In this document: piece after piece, positions 46,510 to 56,072 of the stretch
Layout of the letters: each line of letters opens with the position of its first letter
How positions within the stretch are numbered: the first letter of the stretch is position 1
From: Bacteroidia bacterium
GTDB taxonomy: Bacteria > Bacteroidota > Bacteroidia > B-17B0 > Aurantibacillaceae
DNA length: 64,000 nt
NCBI GenBank assembly: GCA_014378485.1
Contig: JACMNO010000088.1
Span: 1-64,000, forward strand
Direction of reading: 5' to 3'
Notes under the pieces: generated by a model
Told to the model about the DNA's origin: nothing
The model's database searches: none
Seen by the model: only the letters and a program-made list of their open reading frames with translations
Translations under genes and position numbers: made by a program

Positions 46510-46630
46510 ATATGCGAATTTACCTAAAATAAACGCGATTTTAAGAGTCAGCAAAGGTGGTTTTTAACCATCTGTAGCTGATAACATCATTTAAACTGCA
46601 CAACCAACAGTTTTAAAAATTTTTTAAAAG

Positions 46631-47941
46631 TTAAATTCCCAGTTTTTTTGCATGATTAGAAGACTTTGCCGGGTTCCATGCGTCTTTATAAGAACGCTTG
46701 AAAAAGAACTCTTGCACATAAGCTACAGAACGCACTAACCTTAAATAAAACCCAAAATACACTACCATAAGAGGTAAATAAGGAATAAAATAAATAATAG
46801 ATGAATTTTTTCTCGTTCTGAATAATGAAAATACAAGGAACTTTAAAAAATTATTTACGGTATACAGCAAAATATTAAATGGAAATACAAATGCCAGCAA
46901 AGAGCTGTAATTAACTACCATATCAACAAGGTAAATCCACCATTTGATATTCAGCAATAAATTATAAGTAATATTTTCAGCACTCGACACAAAATTTGAA
47001 AAACGGAAAGTGGCATTCGGATAAAATACATCGCGGTGTTTTCTAACCCTAAAACGAATGATAGACTTGTCCCAACGGAGCCTTTGCTTAACTAATTTTC
47101 TGAAAGTGTCCGGTACACTTGTTTGGCAGACAGCCTCAGGCTCAAACACGATTAAATATCCTAGCTTTCGTAACTTTACCGTAATATCACCATCTAACCC
47201 TGGCCCAATATCCCAACCCCCAACTCGGTCAAGTGCTTCACGTTTAAATGCACCAAAAGCTCCTGAAACCAACCGATAAATACCAAGATAACTTGAAGTT
47301 ATTCGTCCAACTGAAATAGTATCAGAATACTCAATGGCCTGCAAAGTGGCACATAAACTATCTTTAAAATTTCGAACCAATATATTTCCACCAACTGCAC
47401 CAATGGCATCATCTAAATAAAAAGGAATAATGATTTTTTCAATGGCGTCATTATCATAACTGCAATCCGCATCCAAATGGACAATAATTTTTCCTTTGGA
47501 AAACCGGTAGCCTAAATTAGCTGCTGATGCCTTGCCGCCCCGAACATCATTTCTTAAAAATAAATCAATAAAACCGTTTTTCTGAAGGCTCTTACAAATA
47601 CGTTCTGTATCATCATCGGAACCATCATCAATTACTATAAATTCAAAATTGGTATAACTTTGCTCTTTTAATGAGTTGGCTAATTTAAAAATGTGCAACC
47701 CTTCATTTTTTCCGGGAACAATTACAGAAACTAACGGCCTCTCAATAAATAACCGTCTTCTGGCATTACTATAACGTTCTTTACGCTGCGGTTCACGCAA
47801 TTTCCAGATGATTAGCACTGTTAATTCGAAAATAAAGAAACGGGCAAACTCAAAAAAAACGAAAAACCAGAATATTCTTAATAACTTGGACGGACCAACA
47901 GCTGAGATATAACTAAAAAATCCGTCAACTGCCTCTATCAT
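46631..47941 (-). CDS. Processive GT2 glycosyltransferase (polysaccharide synthase)
   Basis: A 436-residue membrane synthase of the PgaC/cellulose-synthase class. One hydrophobic segment (20-46) precedes the GT-A domain with D105-D106 (VIDDGSDDD), D157 and D159 (HLDADC), an acidic LDGD motif near 250 and Q286-R-L-R-W290, the Q(R)xxRW motif of processive enzymes. Three to four more segments (about 315-420) would form the pore. No PilZ domain is present. Last gene of the four-gene operon that starts at 52591; it overlaps the gene before it by four bases (ATGA). Confidence 0.87.
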   Translation of the reverse strand: MIEAVDGFFSYISAVGPSKLLRIFWFFVFFEFARFFIFELTVLIIWKLREPQRKERYSNARRRLFIERPLVSVIVPGKNEGLHIFKLANSLKEQSYTNFEFIVIDDGSDDDTERICKSLQKNGFIDLFLRNDVRGGKASAANLGYRFSKGKIIVHLDADCSYDNDAIEKIIIPFYLDDAIGAVGGNILVRNFKDSLCATLQAIEYSDTISVGRITSSYLGIYRLVSGAFGAFKREALDRVGGWDIGPGLDGDITVKLRKLGYLIVFEPEAVCQTSVPDTFRKLVKQRLRWDKSIIRFRVRKHRDVFYPNATFRFSNFVSSAENITYNLLLNIKWWIYLVDMVVNYSSLLAFVFPFNILLYTVNNFLKFLVFSLFRTRKNSSIIYFIPYLPLMVVYFGFYLRLVRSVAYVQEFFFKRSYKDAWNPAKSSNHAKKLGI

Positions 47942-49380
47942 GTTTTTTCAACCAACTCTTTGATAATAGATTGTATTTGCTTATCAAAAGATTGGCTTTT
48001 GCTCAGCAAAGCAACCTGGGAAACAACTAAAATTTCAAATTTTTCAAAGTTATCCCTCACTAATTCCTCTATCATATCTGTGATTTTTAGTACCATGAGG
48101 CTTGCGTTTTCAAAGGCCACGTCGTTTATACAAATGCTTATGATGGAAGGATTATTAATGCAAATAAAATCGGCTGGTGTAATGTTATCACGAATGATCG
48201 TTACAAACTCGGTCAACAACGATTTTTCTTTAGACTTACTAACGATTTTATATAAATCAAAAATATTTTCGAAATAAAAAACTACAAGGTTTGAACTAAG
48301 TGTCACGTTGGCTTTAGTTCTTTCCTGCTCGTAATGCATCATAGTGGAGAAAGTTTTAAAGTCAAGTGTTCCTACAATCTCATGATTTAGTTCATAATCT
48401 GACGTGTAAATGCCCCCAACCGCCGAGTTTCGACCTTTTTTGGTCAGTTTATACAAATTGATGTCTTTTGAAATCAGGAATTGCACATCGGTATCCGTTT
48501 TACATTGAATGCATTTTGCTTTTACTAAATAATCCTGAAAAACATCATTGCAATTTTGGCAGTGGTTAATAATTGAAGGCTTGTCATAATCAACACCAAT
48601 GTGACGGAGATTTTTGGAACATTTTGGACAAGTTAAAACAGTATCAATGTTGTTTTTAAAATCACTAATTGCTCCGATATAACCGCAGGGAAAATGATGG
48701 ACAAGATCTTCTGACCGCATGTTTGCTGAATCACAATTGGGGCATATTTCCCTAAAAGACAGATGACCACCTTTGCAATTACTGCACAAATAAACTCTGT
48801 CCTGAAAATCGGGCCATATCAAATGTTCTTTTTCGGCCCATTCTAAAATTTCAATAACTTTTGCTTCTTCAAATGCCTCAAAATTGACGGAAATTAAAGG
48901 ATAACAATAACCTATAGTAGAATTGATATCCGTGATTGGTTTTAATGTATTAATTTCGCGCGTAAACATAAAGTTCAACGCTTTTTTAAAAACCTGAATC
49001 TCAAAAGATGAAGAAGGCGAACTTTCAAGCCGGGTAATCTTCATGTAAATCTGATTGATATCATTGATTGTTTCAGGTATCTGATCAAAAGACATGATGA
49101 TACCATCCGCTAATTCTTTTATATATGGATCATCGGTCACTTTATTATTAATTAAAAAAAGTGGCTTCAGATAAAATTCCATATTTGAATGACTGCGGAA
49201 TTTTTTTATAATTATTCGTGTAAATTCTACGTCTCTGGCATCGATAATGATGGCATCGTATTTTTCAAGATCATCAATCTTTAATGAACTAAACGATTCA
49301 AAATAAAAGAATGTTTTACCAAAGCATGTTAAAATATTATCATGAAACTCAACTTTATTATTCGCTAACGTTTTATCCAT
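47938..49380 (-). CDS. Multi-zinc-ribbon regulator with TackOD1-like domain
   Basis: A 480-residue soluble protein. Residues 10-110 look like a degenerate receiver (DAIIIDARD strand, LFLINNK). The middle (195-295) has Cys pairs at 199/202, 213/216, 251/254, 274/277 and 290/293 plus an HHFPCGY segment (C232); this pattern recalls the TackOD1 predicted output domain. Residues about 335-480 have alternating strands and helices of nucleotide-cyclase (GGDEF-like) type but no GGDEF motif. Lies between the adaptor and synthase of an export operon, so it may control synthesis. No family assignment is certain. Confidence 0.65.
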   Translation of the reverse strand: MDKTLANNKVEFHDNILTCFGKTFFYFESFSSLKIDDLEKYDAIIIDARDVEFTRIIIKKFRSHSNMEFYLKPLFLINNKVTDDPYIKELADGIIMSFDQIPETINDINQIYMKITRLESSPSSSFEIQVFKKALNFMFTREINTLKPITDINSTIGYCYPLISVNFEAFEEAKVIEILEWAEKEHLIWPDFQDRVYLCSNCKGGHLSFREICPNCDSANMRSEDLVHHFPCGYIGAISDFKNNIDTVLTCPKCSKNLRHIGVDYDKPSIINHCQNCNDVFQDYLVKAKCIQCKTDTDVQFLISKDINLYKLTKKGRNSAVGGIYTSDYELNHEIVGTLDFKTFSTMMHYEQERTKANVTLSSNLVVFYFENIFDLYKIVSKSKEKSLLTEFVTIIRDNITPADFICINNPSIISICINDVAFENASLMVLKITDMIEELVRDNFEKFEILVVSQVALLSKSQSFDKQIQSIIKELVEKT

Positions 49381-49383
49381 AGC

Positions 49384-50502
49384 CTAATTAAATTTTAATT
49401 TTGATATATCCACACTCATTTTGTAAAAGGCATGCCATTTCTTAATTTCAAGAGAATCGGCAGGGTATATATCAGCTGCAATACTTCTGGTTGTTGGCTC
49501 ATATTTTTTTTGGAACTCTTCAGGCAATGTATAAGTGGCAATATAAAAACGCTTCAGAATACCAATACTGGTGGTTCCATCCGGGAATTTAATTTCAAAT
49601 TCATCACCTACATTAAAATACTTCAAGTCTTCTTGCTCAAAATAGGCTTTTATAAATGCAGGATGGGCTTGATGGATAGACATAATTTCCTCACTCTTTA
49701 AAGCCGTTTCATAATTATGAATAAAAATCCGCGTAGAAACGCCACTGATCGGAGATTTAAAATATTTGGGCTCTGATAACAACTCCTCGCTAAATGCCAG
49801 CTTACTCATTTCAGATACACCTTTTGAAGAGCCATTTTTTAATCGGATGTTAGACGCGCTGTATTTATTTTTATTGGTTGTCGGTCCCAATGTGTTGATC
49901 AATCCGTTTAATTCACTATTTTCCTTTTGCAGTTTTTGATTTTCAGTATTTAATCGAAAGATCTCATTCTGTACAAACTCCAACCTGCTTTTTGGCATTA
50001 CATCCAGAATCACTTCGTTGCTTAACCGCTTGATTTCCGTTTTATAATTAGCAACAAGATTTCCGTTTTCAGAAACATCAATGTTATTTAAAACGATTTT
50101 CTTTTTCAAAGCAAACAATTCTTTCACCCACCATTCATCTTTTCCCGCAGCCGTCAAAGAACCTATACCCAGCGATGATTGTCCGTTGATATCATCATCC
50201 CTGTCAAGTGCATAAGAAAATAAGGTGTCGTTTTTTTGAATGCTATCACCTTCGTTCACATAAAATTCGATCACACGGGCATCGTCCGTTAAGCGAATGT
50301 GTGTGTTTTCGATAATGACATGACCAAAGGCGTGAACATACACAAATTTGAAAAAGAAATAATAAAACATGAAAAGGATAAAAGTCAACAGCAAGCCTAT
50401 ATAAAGAATCCTGTCCCAGTTGCGCTGTTTTTTCTTTTTTACTTTTTGCTCATTAACAACGCGTATCAATGATTTGTTTCTCTGGAAGTTTATGCTTTTC
50501 AT
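49384..50502 (-). CDS. HlyD-type membrane fusion (adaptor) protein
   Basis: 372 residues: a basic cytoplasmic tail, one membrane span (31-55), then a periplasmic part with a barrel-sandwich strand (NTHIRLTDDARVIEFYVNEGDSIQKNDTLF), a helical hairpin with Leu/Asn/Glu heptads (about 150-215) and a second lipoyl half (FKSPISGVSTRIFIHNYE..), followed by a beta-barrel (VGDEFEIKFPDGTTSIGIL). This is the architecture of adaptor proteins that join an inner-membrane machine to a TolC-like channel. One base after the TolC-like gene; presumably they form one export complex. Confidence 0.8.
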   Translation of the reverse strand: MKSINFQRNKSLIRVVNEQKVKKKKQRNWDRILYIGLLLTFILFMFYYFFFKFVYVHAFGHVIIENTHIRLTDDARVIEFYVNEGDSIQKNDTLFSYALDRDDDINGQSSLGIGSLTAAGKDEWWVKELFALKKKIVLNNIDVSENGNLVANYKTEIKRLSNEVILDVMPKSRLEFVQNEIFRLNTENQKLQKENSELNGLINTLGPTTNKNKYSASNIRLKNGSSKGVSEMSKLAFSEELLSEPKYFKSPISGVSTRIFIHNYETALKSEEIMSIHQAHPAFIKAYFEQEDLKYFNVGDEFEIKFPDGTTSIGILKRFYIATYTLPEEFQKKYEPTTRSIAADIYPADSLEIKKWHAFYKMSVDISKLKFN

Positions 50503-50503
50503 T

Positions 50504-52591
50504 TTACTTGTTACCTTCCTTCAAGTTAATACTTTGATTGTCAAATTTGATCAAGTCATCCAAATCATGGTATGCTGATTTATCAAAACCGGATTTTTTT
50601 AAAGCTTCATTCATGCTATTCCTGTTCTCAAAGTCTTTGGTTCTTAATGCTAAAACGCATTTACTTTTTAGTATTGCTTTTTCCTCTAACGTTTTCCTGG
50701 AAATAAAATCAGGGTCAACATTTTCGTAGGCCATTAAGTAAACATAATTACAAAGCGTATTTAATACTGTTAAAACATCTTCGGGATAATTTAACGGGAT
50801 AGAAACGGATAATTCTAGCTTATTTTTATCCGTAAACTCTTTAGCCTGCTTTAAAACCTGAATATATTTTTTGAAATACTGTTCTTTGTTTTCTTTAAAG
50901 TCGGTAAAAGTATGTGGTTCAATATCCAAATGAATACCTTTAATGTATAACAGGTTCATGTTCATTTTTAAAGTATCTAAAAAACCAGTAATACCTGTCT
51001 GCAGCAGCTTATTGCTCCCAATCATTAAGTGAACCGGCGTGTTGTGATTCTTTGAAATAAAATCAGAGATTTGCATTACATAGGCTTTGCCAGGATTATA
51101 AGAGATCAATAAAGGATTGAACTCATTCACTTTACAATATTCATTGATAACGGTCTGTGAATTGTTTTTGAATGCATCGCTCCAAATATAAACAGCCTTA
51201 AATGGCGGATTACTGGAAGCAATATTAAGATTCGATAAATTCAAAGGGCTTGTGTATTCAGATATTTGAACCTTAGGCATTCCTGTTTTCAAGTCCAGAA
51301 TAATTTTATAGAGATCCTGTTTTAAATCAATTAATTCAATAGCGTTACTCCAATAATCGTCCAATATAAATAAAGCAGTATTGGGATTAAACTCCATGTC
51401 ATCAAGCTGTTGCTTAACTCGCTCGGTTCTTAGTAATTCTTCAAATACCAATCGCTTATGATACAGGTTTTTAAATTGCTTTAATTTGTATTGATACTCA
51501 TAATATTTGTTTAAGATCGATGCTTCAAAATCAACAGAATCAATTTCTTCTTTTGTAGTTGTTAGTTGTTGCTGAAGCAGGTAAAAAGCCTTTTTATCTT
51601 TTTGATTAAATGCTAATGGCATGGATAAATTCATTCCCACAGAAATGTAAGATCTATTTGGTTGGGACGAATTATACACGTCGTAATAATTATAACGGGT
51701 GTATGCCTTTAAACTCACATCCTTCAAATAAGAGGATTGGTATTTTGCAAGCCGTGAGGCATCAGTTGCAGTTGAATCAAACGTGGAAATGTTTGCTTTT
51801 TGCAAAAGTTGATGAATATTAATATCAAGAATCGGTAACTCAAAATCAAAGGTCTTTCCATTTGCTCTGGCCTGATTATAATTCTGATAAATATTATACT
51901 GAGCATTGATATCTGTGGTGTTTTGAATCGCTTTTAAATAATTATCTTTTGTGATGTGCTTAATGTCCCACAACTTTTCAATCACCGGAATTTGTTTGTT
52001 GTTCAGATTTTTTCGGGCATTTAAAATTTCAATTTTTTTAATATTAAAGTAAACAATTATCTGTGTTGTCTGAGCATTCTGAAAAGCGTTCAGTTTTTCT
52101 GTCTGTTGCTTTTTTTCTAATGTTTCATAATTCAGTTTCAGTATTTTGTTTCTCACCCTACTTTCGTAAAATCCATTGCTTAAAATATCCCAATCGAAGC
52201 CGGCAATCGCACGTCTTTTAAAAACAACAAATTCTTCGGGGTCAACAATCGGGTTATTAAAATTTTCCTGGTAATTAACAGTTGCATGCAACCCGACCTC
52301 TTTTTTATTTATCGTTTGCTGCAATTGATTTAACCTCAGCTGCATTTTGGTACGGTTATCAACCAAAGACTTTTTGTCGATTTTAAAAGGCTCCGATTTT
52401 AAAGTGGCCGTTGAATCAATGATGCAGGAGGAAAAAGTTTGTGTATTAAACTCATTCCATGTATCTGTGAGGCTTTTGATATACGATGAAACAATTTCAT
52501 CCTTGTTCTGTCCCAACATAATATTCTCATGATAGATAAACAAGACTGTTAGAAAAGCTAATATGTTACATTTTTTACAGAAAAAAGCCAT
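50504..52591 (-). CDS. TolC-like outer-membrane protein fused to a barrel-type glycosidase-like domain
   Basis: A 695-residue protein starting with a signal-like segment (KCNILAFLTVLFIYHENIMLG). Residues about 40-440 are long amphipathic helices with strands (AGFDWDILSNGFYESRVRNK, YISVGMNLSMPLAFNQKDKK), the TolC/OEP pattern. From about 461 to 690 a different domain follows: FKAVYIWSDAF, HLMIGSNKLL, KGIHLDIEPHTF (554-560), LELSVSIPLN and NYVYLMAYENVD, the strand ends of a (beta/alpha)8 barrel with an acidic DIEPH motif resembling glycoside hydrolases. First gene of a four-gene operon with an adaptor and a GT2 synthase. The fusion suggests trimming of the polysaccharide during export. Confidence 0.7.
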   Translation of the reverse strand: MAFFCKKCNILAFLTVLFIYHENIMLGQNKDEIVSSYIKSLTDTWNEFNTQTFSSCIIDSTATLKSEPFKIDKKSLVDNRTKMQLRLNQLQQTINKKEVGLHATVNYQENFNNPIVDPEEFVVFKRRAIAGFDWDILSNGFYESRVRNKILKLNYETLEKKQQTEKLNAFQNAQTTQIIVYFNIKKIEILNARKNLNNKQIPVIEKLWDIKHITKDNYLKAIQNTTDINAQYNIYQNYNQARANGKTFDFELPILDINIHQLLQKANISTFDSTATDASRLAKYQSSYLKDVSLKAYTRYNYYDVYNSSQPNRSYISVGMNLSMPLAFNQKDKKAFYLLQQQLTTTKEEIDSVDFEASILNKYYEYQYKLKQFKNLYHKRLVFEELLRTERVKQQLDDMEFNPNTALFILDDYWSNAIELIDLKQDLYKIILDLKTGMPKVQISEYTSPLNLSNLNIASSNPPFKAVYIWSDAFKNNSQTVINEYCKVNEFNPLLISYNPGKAYVMQISDFISKNHNTPVHLMIGSNKLLQTGITGFLDTLKMNMNLLYIKGIHLDIEPHTFTDFKENKEQYFKKYIQVLKQAKEFTDKNKLELSVSIPLNYPEDVLTVLNTLCNYVYLMAYENVDPDFISRKTLEEKAILKSKCVLALRTKDFENRNSMNEALKKSGFDKSAYHDLDDLIKFDNQSINLKEGNK

Positions 52592-52740
52592 TTGAATTAA
52601 AGATTGTTAAAGTTAATCTTTATTTACACATAAGGAATTCTTAATACTTCGCGCTATTTTTATGACATTCAGCATGTTAAGAGAAATTAGTATCGTTTTA
52701 GTTTTCTACATGTCAATTTAAACTGAAAGATCCTATAAGC

Positions 52741-52776
52741 AAAGAAGCCATCCACTAATGAGCGGATGGCTTCTTT
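52741..52776 (-). terminator. Perfect 13-bp inverted repeat after recQ
   Basis: AAAGAAGCCATCC (52741-52753) is the exact reverse complement of GGATGGCTTCTTT (52764-52776), with a 10-base loop. Read on the minus strand it lies 19 bases after the recQ stop and ends in a short T-rich stretch. Probably the recQ terminator, separating it from the export operon promoter. Confidence 0.7.
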
Positions 52777-52794
52777 GCAAACAAACTTAAAAAA

Positions 52795-55002
52795 CTAATT
52801 TGCAAACTCGCTAATGAACTTAATTCGCATCAATCGTACTTCTTCTTCGCTGTACTCATCTTCACCCAATTCTTTTAAAATAGAGGTGATGTCGTCTGTT
52901 TCAGATTCTCGCAGACATTCATAAATATCATCTTTCTTATCTTCATCCACTACCTGGTCGATGTAATAGTTAATATTTACTTTTGTTCCCGAAGTTACGA
53001 TTGTTTCAATTTCTGTTAACAGATCGTTCATCTTCAGGTTTTTATTTTTAGCCATATCTTCTAAACTCACTTTACGGTCAATGTTTTGAATGATAAATAC
53101 TTTTAATCCTGATTTATTTACTACCGATTTAATGACCATGTCGCTCGGACGCTCAATGTCATTTTCTTCTACGTGTTTTTTAATTACTTCTAAAAATGCT
53201 TTACCATATTTAGCCGCTTTTCCCGCTCCAACACCCGTAATTTTCGCCATTTCTTCCATGGTGATCGGATAGTTGATGGACATTTCCTCTAAAGATGGTT
53301 CCTGGAAAATAATATACGGTGGTAAATTATTTTGCTTGGCTACCTTTTTAGTCAGATCTTTCAGCATCGCATATAATACCTCATCGGTGCTATGTGAGCC
53401 TTTCCCACCAACAATATCATCATCGCTATCACTTTCGGCATTACTAAAATCGTTATCGCGTGTGAACTTAATACTGAACGGACTTTTTAAGAAATCTTTT
53501 CCCTTATCGGTGATTTTTACTAACCCGTAATTTTCAATATCCTTTGAGAAGAAACCATTTACAAGGGCTTGGCGCATCACGGCATTCCAGAATTTATCGT
53601 CTTTATCAGATTCCACTCCTTCGCCCCAAGTTTTGAGTTCGTTGTGTTTGTAGGATTTTCCGGTAGCCGTTAAGTTTCCGATCAGCAAATTAATGATGTC
53701 TTTAACCTTGTGCTTCTCTTTGCTTTCTTTCACAGCTTTGATAGCCAGTGTTAAATCATCCTGTGCTTCAAACTTTTGTTTCGGATGGCGGCAATTGTCG
53801 CACATCTCGTTACATTTCGCATCATCAAATTCTTCTCCAAAATAATGCAGAATGAATTTACGGCGACACGAAGAAGTTTCTGCAAACGAAGCCGTTTCAG
53901 ACAACATTTGCTTTCCTATTTCCTGCTCATTTACCGGTTTATCCTTCATGAACTTTTCCAGTTTCATGATATCATCATAGCTGTAAAAAGTCAGGCAATT
54001 TCCTTCTCCTCCGTCACGGCCGGCACGTCCTGTTTCCTGGTAGTATCCTTCTAATGATTTAGGAATATCGTGGTGAATAACAAAACGTACATCCGGTTTA
54101 TCAATTCCCATCCCAAAAGCAATGGTTGCTACAATCACGTCAATATCTTCCATCAAAAAGCCATCCTGCGTTTTAGCGCGCTCTTTGGCGTCTAATCCCG
54201 CATGGTATGGAGCTGCTTTTACACCATTAACGATAAGGGCCTGAGCTACTTCTTCTACTTTTTTACGGCTAAGGCAGTAAATAATACCCGATTTACCTGC
54301 ATTTTGCCGTGCATACTTAATGATCTCTTTGATCACATTTTGCTTGGCGCGAACTTCATAATATAAATTATCGCGGTTAAAAGAGGATTTGAATAAGCTG
54401 GCTTCCAGCATTCCCAAATTCTTTTGAATATCCTGTTGAACTTTAGGAGTAGCAGTAGCTGTTAAAGCCATTACAGGTACAGAGCCTAATTTATCAATGA
54501 TTGGACGCAGACGACGGTACTCCGGACGGAAATCATGACCCCATTCTGAAATACAATGCGCTTCGTCGATAGCAAAGAAAGAAATTTTAAATTCTGAGAA
54601 GAATTCAATGTTATCTTCTTTATTTAAAGTTTCAGGAGCAACATATAATAATTTGGTTTTTCCGGAAAGGACATCTTTCTTAACTGTGGCAATTTCAGAT
54701 TTATTTAACGAGGAATTTAAAAAGTGGGCAATGCCTGTTTCGTTACTGAAACCACGAATAGCATCCACCTGATTTTTCATTAAAGCAATAAGAGGCGAAA
54801 CAATGATTGCAGTTCCTTCGCTCATGATAGCCGGTAATTGGTAACAAAGCGACTTACCACCGCCTGTTGGCATGATAACAAATGTATCCTGTTTGTTTAA
54901 TATGTTATTGATAATAGCTTCTTGGGTACCTTTAAATCCGCCAAAGCCAAAAAAAGCCTTTAAAGGATCTACTAAATTATGGGTTTCAACTTCTGCAACC
55001 AT
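52795..55002 (-). CDS. recQ: ATP-dependent DNA helicase RecQ
   Basis: A 735-residue superfamily 2 helicase. Motif I is MPTGGGKSLCYQLPA, motif II is IDEAHCISEWGHDFRPEYRRL, and motif VI is QETGRAGRDGG. The zinc-binding region has Cys residues in SCRRKFILHYFGEEFDDAKCNEMCDNCRHP, followed by an RQC winged helix, an HRDC domain (ITGVGAGKAAKYGKAFLEVIKKH) and an extra helical C-terminus, making it longer than E. coli RecQ. Recombination repair and replication-fork processing. Confidence 0.96.
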   Translation of the reverse strand: MVAEVETHNLVDPLKAFFGFGGFKGTQEAIINNILNKQDTFVIMPTGGGKSLCYQLPAIMSEGTAIIVSPLIALMKNQVDAIRGFSNETGIAHFLNSSLNKSEIATVKKDVLSGKTKLLYVAPETLNKEDNIEFFSEFKISFFAIDEAHCISEWGHDFRPEYRRLRPIIDKLGSVPVMALTATATPKVQQDIQKNLGMLEASLFKSSFNRDNLYYEVRAKQNVIKEIIKYARQNAGKSGIIYCLSRKKVEEVAQALIVNGVKAAPYHAGLDAKERAKTQDGFLMEDIDVIVATIAFGMGIDKPDVRFVIHHDIPKSLEGYYQETGRAGRDGGEGNCLTFYSYDDIMKLEKFMKDKPVNEQEIGKQMLSETASFAETSSCRRKFILHYFGEEFDDAKCNEMCDNCRHPKQKFEAQDDLTLAIKAVKESKEKHKVKDIINLLIGNLTATGKSYKHNELKTWGEGVESDKDDKFWNAVMRQALVNGFFSKDIENYGLVKITDKGKDFLKSPFSIKFTRDNDFSNAESDSDDDIVGGKGSHSTDEVLYAMLKDLTKKVAKQNNLPPYIIFQEPSLEEMSINYPITMEEMAKITGVGAGKAAKYGKAFLEVIKKHVEENDIERPSDMVIKSVVNKSGLKVFIIQNIDRKVSLEDMAKNKNLKMNDLLTEIETIVTSGTKVNINYYIDQVVDEDKKDDIYECLRESETDDITSILKELGEDEYSEEEVRLMRIKFISEFAN

Positions 55003-55177
55003 GTGTTTATTGATTAAAATGTATGTTTTAGTGAGTGAACGTAATGATCATTTCTATATAAAGATATAATTAAATTTTTGAATAAAACAAAACAATTTGA
55101 CAGTTAAATAGCATTTTCAGACTAATTAACTTTTTAAAACGATGAATCGATGAAAAGGGCTAGAATGAAAACGTTAT

Positions 55178-55910
55178 TTACTTAAGTGCAGAAAACTCAT
55201 ATAATAAAGGATTGTTGTTAATGGCAAAAACAGGGGCAAGTTTCAGTGTTGTATGAGCTTGTAAAATAATAATTTGAAAAACACATATTCTATTCCCCAT
55301 TTTGATCTTTTCGATCATGAGGTGTTTTTTGAATTTGTGCACCATGTCGGCCATTTGCTGTTCATATTCCTCCAAATCTTTCATGTCAAGGTCGGAAGCT
55401 TCTGCCAACAGGTTTAATTTTGTAAGGTTTGCTTTCATTGCTTCCAGTCCATGTATAGTTGGTTCAAGGCTTTGATCGGAGTCATTCAGGCTTGCTATTT
55501 TTTCTTCGGTGTCTTTGATAAATTTTTCCACGTAAGGAATTATATCTAAGGGATTATTGGGCGTGTTCCAAACAAAAGCAATGTTGCAGCGTCGGCATTT
55601 ATATTTGTTGCTTTTCCAGCCCTGCGGACTTGTTTCAAAACAAATGGCTTTCAGCATTTCATTGCTGTTGCATTTGGGGCATTTAGCATTGTCTTTAATC
55701 ATTCCTTCCAATGGTTCCCGCTCAGCAATGATGGTATCCCTGTTCTTTGCGTGCAGAAAAAGTTGTTCCTGTAAGTTTGTCGCAGGTTTCCAGCATCTGG
55801 CGATAATCCTCTTCCAGCTTATTTTCAGTGATAAGCACCAGTGCGCGTTTTTTGAAATACTGAACCAGCTTTACCAATTCACGTTCTTCGGGTTTCAAGT
55901 TCTGCTCCAT
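55178..55910 (-). pseudogene. Zinc-ribbon, coiled-coil protein gene with a one-base frameshift
   Basis: Two frames join into one protein. The 5' part (from ATG 55910) reads MEQNLKPEERELVKLVQYF and DYRQMLETCDK; in the next frame the sequence continues LQEQLFLHAKNRDTIIAERE, then MIKDNAKCPKCNSNEMLKA and SNKYKCRRCNIAFVWNTP to the stop at 55178. The switch is at an A-run (TTT on the plus strand, 55776-55778); one extra A would give CDKNLQEQ and restore about 244 residues. Two CxxC pairs form a zinc ribbon, and acidic helices follow. Function unknown. Either a sequencing/assembly error or a recent null mutation. Confidence 0.7.
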
Positions 55911-56072
55911 GAGGAATTAATCTTTTTTCAAAGATTAATGTTTAGGGGAATTTTGCAAAAGAGAGGCAAAGTAAACAGTAGACGTACAATATTGAACAAC
56001 AGTGTATAAACATTGTGGCTTTTTTATTATTTACTCATTATAAAAGCCACTAAACTTTCAAATCTACTATCA

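Noticed and set aside
53776-54054. Plus-strand frames of 60-92 codons inside recQ
   Set aside because: All are antisense shadows of the helicase reading frame.
55557-56009. A 150-codon plus-strand frame
   Set aside because: It is the antisense of the frameshifted zinc-ribbon gene; its Phe/Leu-rich product is a shadow of Lys/Glu-rich codons.
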